Source: an uncultured Clostridia bacterium
GTDB lineage: Bacteria > Bacillota > Clostridia > Saccharofermentanales > Saccharofermentanaceae
Direction: 5' to 3'
DNA: 10,405 nt
NCBI GenBank assembly: GCA_946405115.1
Contig: CAMJGB010000054.1
Location: forward strand, 1 to 10,405
Positions 4,963-10,405 of the stretch are shown here, in pieces. Position 1 is the first letter of the stretch; each line of letters opens with the position of its first letter. A program made the translations under genes and the position numbers. The notes under the pieces are model-generated. The model had not been told where the DNA came from. It ran no database searches and saw only the letters and a list, made by a program, of their open reading frames with translations.

Positions 4963-5924
4963 TGAAGCACTTCGGTGGCTATCTTAGATCCCGCCTGGGA
5001 ACCATAATTCTGTGCGTTTGCCTGTTCGGCGTGTTCGCTGCTGCGGATCTGCTTTTCGAGGTGGAAACAATAGTGCTGTGGTACCCGCTTATTTTGGGAG
5101 CGGTGCTGCTTCTTGTTATGGGTGCGGTGGATTACGTGATGTTTCTTAAGAAGCATAAGGAGCTTTCTTACGGCGAGCTTCCCACACCGAAAAGCTTGAT
5201 CGAGGAAGATTACCAGAGCATCATCGCGAAGCTTAAGGAAGAAGCCGAGATGAGGGCAAGTTCCGCTTCGCAGGACTACAACAACATGATCGAGTACTAC
5301 ACTGTGTGGGCGCATCAGATCAAGACACCGATCGCGGCGATGAGGCTTAACCTGCAGTCCGAAGACAGCGAGAGTGCGAGGAAGCTTATGGGCGACCTTA
5401 ACAGGATCGAATCGTATGTTGAGATGGTACTTACTTTCTTAAGGCTCGATTCCGACAGCACGGATTACGTCATTAAAGAGCACGATCTCGATGAGATAAT
5501 CAAGTCTTCCGTAAGGAAGTTCTCGCGCGAGTTTATCCTGAAGAAACTGACGCTTAATTACGAGCCCGTGAAGTACAAATGCATCACTGATGAGAAGTGG
5601 CTCGAGTTTATAATAGAGCAGGTAATATCGAATGCTGTTAAGTACACGTCAGAAGGCGGAGTGCGCATCTATATGGACGAGCCGGGACTTCTTGTCATCG
5701 AAGACACGGGTATCGGCATAAGCGCGGAAGACCTGCCACGTATATTCGAGAACGGATACACGGGATTTAACGGCCGCGAGGATAAGCGCGCAAGTGGTAT
5801 AGGTTTGTATCTATGTAAGAGGATTGCCGATAACCTAGGTCACAAGATAACGGCAGAGTCGACTCCCGGAGTAGGAACGAAGATGATTATCGACGTAAGA
5901 GGGAAGAAGCTCGGAGTAGAGTAA
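4962..5924 (+). CDS. bceS: BceS-like intramembrane-sensing histidine kinase
   Basis: This 320-residue kinase has two membrane helices (about 12-31 and 37-60) with only a few residues between them. It therefore has no extracellular sensor, the defining trait of BceS-type kinases, which sense through the BceAB-type transporter. A linker with coiled-coil character (about 80-105) leads to the H-box WAHQIKTPI with H118. The ATPase domain shows N224 (NAVKYT), DTGIG from 248, a FENGYTGFNGR lid and GIGLYLCKR from 279. All catalytic motifs are intact. The start ATG overlaps the bceR stop (TGATG), so translation is coupled. It should phosphorylate BceR at D52. The next gene lies 107 bases downstream, beyond a BceR box, so the transporter genes probably have their own inducible promoter. 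Confidence 0.94.
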   Translation: MKHFGGYLRSRLGTIILCVCLFGVFAAADLLFEVETIVLWYPLILGAVLLLVMGAVDYVMFLKKHKELSYGELPTPKSLIEEDYQSIIAKLKEEAEMRASSASQDYNNMIEYYTVWAHQIKTPIAAMRLNLQSEDSESARKLMGDLNRIESYVEMVLTFLRLDSDSTDYVIKEHDLDEIIKSSVRKFSREFILKKLTLNYEPVKYKCITDEKWLEFIIEQVISNAVKYTSEGGVRIYMDEPGLLVIEDTGIGISAEDLPRIFENGYTGFNGREDKRASGIGLYLCKRIADNLGHKITAESTPGVGTKMIIDVRGKKLGVE

Positions 5925-5935
5925 TTTTCCCAATG

Positions 5936-5949
5936 TGACAAATGTGTAA
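5936..5949 (+). promoter_or_regulatory. BceR-box operator upstream of the transporter genes
   Basis: TGACA-AATG-TGTAA is an exact match to the inverted-repeat consensus TNACA-N4-TGTAA described for BceR-type regulators. It lies 12 bases after the bceS stop and 82 bases before the bceA start, the expected position for an activator. Downstream boxes are weak (TACACT at 5994-5999 is the best -10-like string), as expected for an activated promoter. Confidence 0.8.
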
Positions 5950-6031
5950 GAAGTACGTAAGCAGATTCAATGGAATGGGAAAGAGCGAATTCATACACTT
6001 AAGCCATGACAATGAGAAAGGATGAAACAGT

Positions 6032-6796
6032 ATGAGTTTGCTTGAAGTCTCAGGAGTAAAAAAGATATACAAGACGCGCTTCGGAGGCCAGTCCGTAGAA
6101 GCGTTGAAGAACGTTAATTTCACGGTAGAGAAGGGCGAGTTCGTCGCTATCATGGGTGAGTCCGGAAGCGGTAAGACTACGCTTCTTAATATTCTTGCGG
6201 CCCTCGATAAGGCAACGTCAGGAACAGTTATTCTCGACGGCATGGATGTGGGTAAGATCAAGGAGTCCCAGATGGCGAAGTTCCGCCGCGATAATATGGG
6301 ATATGTATTCCAGGATTTTAATCTTCTTGATACCTTCTCCCTTGAGGATAATATCTATCTTCCTTTGGTGCTCGCAGGTAAGAAGCATGCGGAGATGAAG
6401 TCACGCCTTGATGAGATCGCAGAGCCTCTCGGAATCACAAATCTTCTTAAGAAGTATCCGTATGAAGTATCAGGTGGTCAGAAGCAAAGAGCCGCAGTCG
6501 CAAGAGCTCTTATCACAGGCCCCCGCATCATACTTGCAGACGAGCCTACAGGCGCTCTTGATTCCAAGTCTTCCGATGAACTTCTCGACCTGTTTACGAA
6601 GGTTAATCAGATGGGTCAGACAGTCCTCATGGTTACACACTCCACGAAGGCCGCAAGCCACGCTTCCAGAGTAATGTTCATCAAGGACGGCGTTATCTTC
6701 CATCAGATCTATAAGGGTGATTCCACAGACACCGAACTTTACCAGAAGATCTCCGATACACTGACGCTTCTTGCGCAGGGAGGTGATCTTAAGTGA
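6032..6796 (+). CDS. bceA: BceA-like ABC transporter ATP-binding protein
   Basis: This 254-residue ATPase belongs to the MacB/LolD/BceA branch that works with FtsX-type permeases. Walker A is GESGSGKTT (42-50, K48), the Q-loop is Q94 in VFQDFNLLD, and the signature is VSGGQKQR (S147 to Q150). Walker B is ILADEPTG (D170, E171) and the switch histidine is H203 in VTHS. All motifs are complete. The start is supported by AAAGGA (6017-6022), 9 bases upstream. Its last bases overlap the permease start by four (GTGA). In this family ATP hydrolysis frees membrane lipid targets from bound peptide antibiotics and also signals through the kinase. The antibiotic recognised here cannot be read from the sequence. 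Confidence 0.96.
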   Translation: MSLLEVSGVKKIYKTRFGGQSVEALKNVNFTVEKGEFVAIMGESGSGKTTLLNILAALDKATSGTVILDGMDVGKIKESQMAKFRRDNMGYVFQDFNLLDTFSLEDNIYLPLVLAGKKHAEMKSRLDEIAEPLGITNLLKKYPYEVSGGQKQRAAVARALITGPRIILADEPTGALDSKSSDELLDLFTKVNQMGQTVLMVTHSTKAASHASRVMFIKDGVIFHQIYKGDSTDTELYQKISDTLTLLAQGGDLK

Positions 6797-8823
6797 ATAT
6801 AGGTCTCTATCCCAAGATCGCGTATGAAGGTATGCGTAAGAACGGGAAGCTTTACATTCCTTACTGCATTACCTGCATACTGATGGTCGCTATCTATTAC
6901 ATAGTTCATTTCCTCGCTTTCTCCGGAGTTCTTATCGGAATCCCGGGAGCAAGTACAGCCGTTCAGATGCTTGGATTCGGCGTCTATGTCATCACCATAT
7001 TCAGTGCTATATTTCTGTTCTATACACAGTCGACATTGATCAAGGGACGTAAGAAAGAATTCGGTCTTTACAGTGTCCTCGGAATGAACAAGAATAACCT
7101 CGGCATGATCATCTTCTATGAGACGATCATGACATGGATCGCAGCAATCTTCGGAGGACTGATCTTAGGTATCGGTATGTCCAAGGTAGCTGAACTCGGA
7201 TTTACCCGTATGATCGCAGCACCGGTTAATTATGATTTCAGGATATCAACGGATTCAGTGCTTCACACGATCGGAACATTCACGGTTATATTCCTTCTTA
7301 TTTGGCTCAATACGATAAGACAGATCAAGTTCTCTTCTGCAATCGAACTTGTCCGTTCCGAGAAGGCTGGAGAGAAGCCTCCCAAGGCTAACTGGTTTAT
7401 CGGGATCCTCGGTGTCATCGTTCTCGGTGCAGGCTACGTTCTTGCTATCAGAATCCAGCAGCCCATCTCCGCTTTGTTCGGATTCTTCATTGCAGTTGTG
7501 CTTGTAATCGTTGGAACATACCTCGTGCTCATCGCAGGTTCGGTATTGCTTTGCAGGATCTTGCAGAAGAACAAGGATTACTACTACAAGACTAACCACT
7601 TCGTATCGGTATCTTCCATGGCTTACCGCATGAAGAGAAATGGAGCGGGACTTGCTTCCATCTGCATCCTCCTCACTATCGTTCTGGTAATACTCTCTTC
7701 GACATCGGTACTGTTCAACAATTCGGAGTATTGCCTTACAGTAAGATACCCGAATGAGATCGGCGCATTCGCCTGCACATACGGATACGATGAGAACCTT
7801 ACGGATTTAGGTGAGAGACTTGATGATATCCTCTACGAGGCAGCCGAGGCACACGGTGCGACAGTTACAAATAACAAGACTTACTACACATATTCGATCT
7901 GCGGCTATCTTGAGAATGATGTGCTTCAGGTAACTCTCGATTCGTTGTCAGACATGACATTTATCGATTATGACAAGGTTGCACAGATTCAATTCATTGA
8001 TGTAGGTCTATATAACCGCGTATTCGGATATAACGAGACTGTTGAACCCGGTAAGGCTATCGTCGGAACAGCAAACGACATCACTCTCGGCGACACACTC
8101 ATAATCGGAGATTCAACATTCGAGGTGTCCAAGCGTATTGATGACAGGATTGATGAGATCGACCCGGCTTCCAAGATCGCAGTATCACCTACGATCTACA
8201 TGATCGTCGACGATGTCGAAGAGGTAGCTCAGAACTACATTCAGTATCAGGATTACAATGGAGAGCCGATGCTTGCCTGGTACTGGTATTGCAGATTCGA
8301 TACGGGCCTTGATGTTGATGGACAGATAGCAGTTGCCAATGATCTTAGCGCAATTCTTAATGAAGAACTTGGTCCGTTGAACTTCACTAACTACTACTGT
8401 GACAGCCACGAGAACCAGCGTACGGATTTTTTAAGCACATTCGGCGGACTCATGTTCCTCGGTATACTTCTTAGCACCATATTCCTTGTATCATGCGTGC
8501 TCATCATCTACTACAAGCAGATCTCCGAAGGCTTCGAGGATAAGTCCAGATTCGAGATCATGCAGAAGGTCGGCATGACGCGCGAAGATATCAAGAAGAG
8601 CATCAATTCACAGATGCTTACGGTATTCCTGATCCCGATCGTGTTCGCCTGCGCACACCTGTTCATGGCTTTGCCGATCATCCATAAACTTCTTATGCTC
8701 ATGGGCTTCATGAATATGCCTATGCTCGTTGCAACAGCAAGCGTATGCGTAGTTATCTGTGCGGTATTCTATGCAGCTATCTACAAGGTAACATCCAACG
8801 CTTACTACAAGATCGTATCCTGA
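6793..8823 (+). CDS. bceB: BceB-like FtsX-type ABC transporter permease
   Basis: This 676-residue permease has ten predicted membrane helices: about 18-40, 58-78, 105-128, 155-172, 200-220, 225-250, 285-306, 560-585, 613-637 and 645-668. A large extracellular domain of about 250 residues lies between helices 7 and 8. This is the hallmark of BceB/VraG-type permeases, and that domain determines which peptide antibiotics are recognised. Translation starts at GTG 6793, overlapping the ATPase stop in a GTGA, so synthesis is coupled. The gene is full length and followed by a hairpin. The extracellular domain is rich in acidic residues and tyrosines (for example IQYQDYNGEPMLAWYWYCRF), which may suit basic peptides; that is only inference. 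Confidence 0.95.
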   Translation: MNIGLYPKIAYEGMRKNGKLYIPYCITCILMVAIYYIVHFLAFSGVLIGIPGASTAVQMLGFGVYVITIFSAIFLFYTQSTLIKGRKKEFGLYSVLGMNKNNLGMIIFYETIMTWIAAIFGGLILGIGMSKVAELGFTRMIAAPVNYDFRISTDSVLHTIGTFTVIFLLIWLNTIRQIKFSSAIELVRSEKAGEKPPKANWFIGILGVIVLGAGYVLAIRIQQPISALFGFFIAVVLVIVGTYLVLIAGSVLLCRILQKNKDYYYKTNHFVSVSSMAYRMKRNGAGLASICILLTIVLVILSSTSVLFNNSEYCLTVRYPNEIGAFACTYGYDENLTDLGERLDDILYEAAEAHGATVTNNKTYYTYSICGYLENDVLQVTLDSLSDMTFIDYDKVAQIQFIDVGLYNRVFGYNETVEPGKAIVGTANDITLGDTLIIGDSTFEVSKRIDDRIDEIDPASKIAVSPTIYMIVDDVEEVAQNYIQYQDYNGEPMLAWYWYCRFDTGLDVDGQIAVANDLSAILNEELGPLNFTNYYCDSHENQRTDFLSTFGGLMFLGILLSTIFLVSCVLIIYYKQISEGFEDKSRFEIMQKVGMTREDIKKSINSQMLTVFLIPIVFACAHLFMALPIIHKLLMLMGFMNMPMLVATASVCVVICAVFYAAIYKVTSNAYYKIVS

Positions 8824-8843
8824 GCAGTTTTGATGGATATAAA

Positions 8844-8874
8844 AAGGCACTGGCTTCAACCGGTGCCTTCTTCG
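8844..8874 (+). terminator. Terminator after the bce genes
   Basis: AAGGCACTGG (8844-8853) pairs with CCGGTGCCTT (8860-8869) over 10 positions, with one T-G pair and loop CTTCAA. The tail CTTCTTC is weak in T. It lies 20 bases after the permease stop and probably ends the operon. Confidence 0.75.
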
Positions 8875-8916
8875 CCTAATTAGTGATGAGATCAATACTG
8901 GTCTTCTCGTTTTTAC

Positions 8917-9037
8917 GCGTCGAACAAGGTCCCAGGCAGCGAGTTGTCGTAAAGTAACTACCCCAAGTAACTACCCATAGGGCCGTTTCAGAGGCAAAAA
9001 GGTAGTTACTTTCCTCGCTGCCGGTCGACTCCCTCCA
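8917..9037 (+). repeat. 121-bp imperfect-palindrome repeat, copy 2
   Basis: This copy lies in the same orientation as copy 1 (3949-4069), 4968 bases downstream, and differs from it at two positions (C at 8931 and 8976). The three long paired segments are unchanged; the second difference falls in the loop region. The flanks differ completely from those of copy 1, so the unit has sharp borders at GCGTCGAAC and CCCTCCA. The two copies bracket the four bce genes. Confidence 0.85.
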
Positions 9038-9053
9038 GAATCTTTAAAAAGTC

Positions 9054-9077
9054 TTAGTACGACAATTAGTACGACAA
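9054..9077 (+). repeat. Perfect tandem 12-bp repeat TTAGTACGACAA
   Basis: Two contiguous copies (9054-9065 and 9066-9077) begin 17 bases after the second 121-base repeat and just downstream of the minus-strand small gene. The core TAGTACGACAA is identical to that of the tandem pair at the end of int (3642-3667), where the period is 13 rather than 12. Confidence 0.75.
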
Positions 9078-9083
9078 TATAAG

Positions 9084-9278
9084 TCAGTGTATTAAGAGGA
9101 AGCCGTTCATCAATGACATCACGAGGCTTGCGGCACTTATCAGAATTCCTATTATGTTGAGGATCATACCGGCGCGGATTTTGCGGATCTTTTTTTGCTG
9201 AATCGATGTTATGAGTCCGGTTATTGCCATGGATAAACCGGCAACAAATCCTATGCCAACGATTACGAAGTTGCTCAT
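9084..9278 (-). CDS. Small two-helix membrane protein, unknown function
   Basis: This 64-residue protein has two hydrophobic helices (about 3-25 and 38-62) joined by a strongly basic loop (QQKKIRKIRAG), a helical hairpin with the loop probably cytoplasmic. Codon use resembles the neighbouring genes and the residue pattern is protein-like, so I consider it real. No strong ribosome binding site precedes the ATG at 9278 (the upstream bases read CGAACTTAAG), which lowers confidence. It is divergent from the gene at 9381. I recognise no family. Confidence 0.55.
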   Translation of the reverse strand: MSNFVIVGIGFVAGLSMAITGLITSIQQKKIRKIRAGMILNIIGILISAASLVMSLMNGFLLIH

Positions 9279-9315
9279 CTTAAGTTCGATGAACAGGGAA
9301 TATCATTTTTAAAAG

Positions 9316-9344
9316 TTGACTTGATAGGCCAACTGCGATTTAAT
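9316..9344 (+). promoter_or_regulatory. Sigma-A type promoter of the 9381 gene
   Basis: TTGACT (9316-9321) and TTTAAT (9339-9344) are separated by exactly 17 bases, close to the vegetative consensus. Transcription would begin near 9351, 30 bases before the ATG at 9381. It rules out the TTG at 9321 as a translation start. Confidence 0.75.
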
Positions 9345-9380
9345 CACATCTGCACTCTATCAGGAAGATTCGGAGGACTT

Positions 9381-9848
9381 ATGGCAGCTGATGTGAAGTT
9401 TACGGTAAATAAGGCAATGAATGAACAATCTCTTATCCCTACCACAGTAAGTGGGGAATTGGAGAGTAAATTCGTTAAGAAGACCAAGTCGTTTTCGCTC
9501 AAGCTCATCCCGATATCATTCATTGTTGCGGCAATAATACTCGCGATTATCTTCGTGGTTGTCTATTTTTTCAACAGGCTGATAATAAGCGCATTGGGTC
9601 TTTTCTGCATCATTCTTCCAATTTATTCGATCTACGATGCGATAGCCACATCAAAGGCTCTCAAGAATCACGATTACGAGTTTTACTACGGTGAAGTAAC
9701 CGGAAAGACAGATAGCGGCAGTTATGTGATCAAAGGTCTTGAAGAATGCAAGATCAGCGTTCTGTTCGGCAAAGAAGAATACAACGCAGGTGACCGTGCC
9801 ATCGTCGCAAGGGTTAAGGACGATCTGAGCATTATCTCCGAAGAGTGA
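9381..9848 (+). CDS. Two-helix membrane protein with cytoplasmic C-terminal domain, unknown function
   Basis: This 155-residue protein begins at ATG 9381, chosen because GGAGG at 9372-9376 precedes it and a promoter occupies the more upstream frame. A polar N-terminus of about 40 residues is followed by a basic KKTKSFSLK stretch and two membrane helices (about 42-64 and 67-85). A soluble region of about 70 residues (FYYGEVTGKTDSGSYVIKGL, ending in VKDDLSIISEE) resembles a small beta domain. Both termini are probably cytoplasmic. I do not recognise the family. It is transcribed alone, convergent with the gene at the right edge. Confidence 0.8.
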   Translation: MAADVKFTVNKAMNEQSLIPTTVSGELESKFVKKTKSFSLKLIPISFIVAAIILAIIFVVVYFFNRLIISALGLFCIILPIYSIYDAIATSKALKNHDYEFYYGEVTGKTDSGSYVIKGLEECKISVLFGKEEYNAGDRAIVARVKDDLSIISEE

Positions 9849-9912
9849 TTCCGTCTCCGTTAAGGTCAATTGCAGTTTTAGCACCGGCTACTGACTTAGA
9901 CTATCATCTATA

Positions 9913-10404
9913 TTAAATTACACCGGTCATTGCAAGGATGAACGGAATCGCATCTAATATCACGTGTTGAATGTAGGATGTCATTATGTTTTTGGACTTC
10001 AAATAGTTATACATACAGAAGAACGTTGCGATTCCCTGATTTATCAGAATCTGAGTCCAATTAAATTCATAAGCTGTAGCGTGAACCAAGGCGAAGCAAA
10101 GAAGCGTTACTACTGTTGCTGCTACAACCGAGAGGGTTCGCTTACTTGTCAGCTTATATATCACGATCAAGAAGACCAGGAAGATCAGCAGTTTAAATAA
10201 TTCTTCGCCGAAGAGCTGAATCAGTATCAGAACCCAGAAGGTTGCGTCCATGTCGGCATCCATAACAGCATTAGCTGTCGGCGGCACATGGAATACAAGA
10301 TTACGAATGATTCCGATCGCGAAGACGAATACATATTGAAGGAACAGTGTCACAAAAATACGTACGAAGTCCATAGCCTTAAACTTCTTGACGATCAGGG
10401 ACAT
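9913..10404 (-). CDS. CPBP-family (CAAX protease/Abi-type) membrane protein, possibly partial at 5' end
   Basis: The 163 residues visible are mostly membrane helices and carry the three active-site motifs of CPBP intramembrane metalloproteases: E67-E68 (GEELFK), F104 to H108 (FALVHA) and H147 to D151 (HVILDA). The position after EExxx that is usually R is replaced here (K71-L72), so activity is uncertain. Relatives process prenylated or lantibiotic peptides, give bacteriocin self-immunity, or act as membrane scaffolds. The first in-frame ATG lies one base from the window edge, so the ribosome binding site is unseen and the protein may extend further. It converges on the gene ending at 9848 with 64 bases between and no clear terminator. 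Confidence 0.72.
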   Translation of the reverse strand: MSLIVKKFKAMDFVRIFVTLFLQYVFVFAIGIIRNLVFHVPPTANAVMDADMDATFWVLILIQLFGEELFKLLIFLVFLIVIYKLTSKRTLSVVAATVVTLLCFALVHATAYEFNWTQILINQGIATFFCMYNYLKSKNIMTSYIQHVILDAIPFILAMTGVI

Positions 10405-10405
10405 T

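Noticed and set aside
5994..5999. TACACT as a firm -10 box for bceA
   Set aside because: No acceptable -35 box lies 16-18 bases upstream, so I mention it only as a weak possibility.
9321..9380. TTG start adding 20 residues to the membrane protein at 9381
   Set aside because: The TTG is the last base of the -35 box plus its spacer, and the ATG at 9381 has its own GGAGG site.

Overview
The window reads as DNA from a Gram-positive Clostridia-type bacterium (Lachnospiraceae or a relative is my guess from moderate G+C, strong AGGAGG-type ribosome binding sites, a Tn916-type integration module and a BceRS-BceAB module). I see no rRNA or complete tRNA, so the species cannot be fixed.

Bases 1 to about 3799 look like the right-hand part of an integrated mobile element. 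It starts inside a gene for a Big_2 (bacterial Ig-like) protein with a C-terminal beta-rich domain. A six-helix voltage-gated K+ channel gene follows 18 bases later and ends in a clear terminator. A 417-base non-coding stretch with nested inverted repeats (a probable oriT) leads into a tight mobC - xis - integrase set. After int come two families of short direct repeats (probable integrase arm sites), then a 16-base stretch matching the 3' end of a serine-type tRNA including CCA, then a strong hairpin terminator. This looks like the displaced tRNA fragment at attR. The matching intact tRNA-Ser should therefore lie to the left of this window, which makes the Ig-like protein and K+ channel cargo. 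No relaxase gene is visible.

Bases 3850 to 4284 hold no gene. They contain a G+C-rich block with mutually exclusive stems, a 121-base imperfect palindrome, and a rho-independent terminator not preceded by any reading frame. This could be an undescribed structured RNA unit.

Bases 4285 to 8823 are a complete four-gene peptide-antibiotic sensing and detoxification module: OmpR-type response regulator, intramembrane-sensing histidine kinase, ABC ATPase and ten-helix FtsX-type permease. R and S overlap by 1 base and A and B by 4. The S-A gap has an exact match to the published BceR-box consensus TNACA-N4-TGTAA. The system is flanked by two direct copies of the 121-base repeat (119 of 121 bases identical).

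Bases 9050 to 10405 hold a tandem 12-base repeat related to the one at the end of int, a small two-helix membrane protein gene on the minus strand, a plus-strand gene for a two-helix membrane protein of unknown function with a good sigma-A promoter, and, running off the right edge on the minus strand, a CPBP-type (CAAX protease/Abi) membrane protein.
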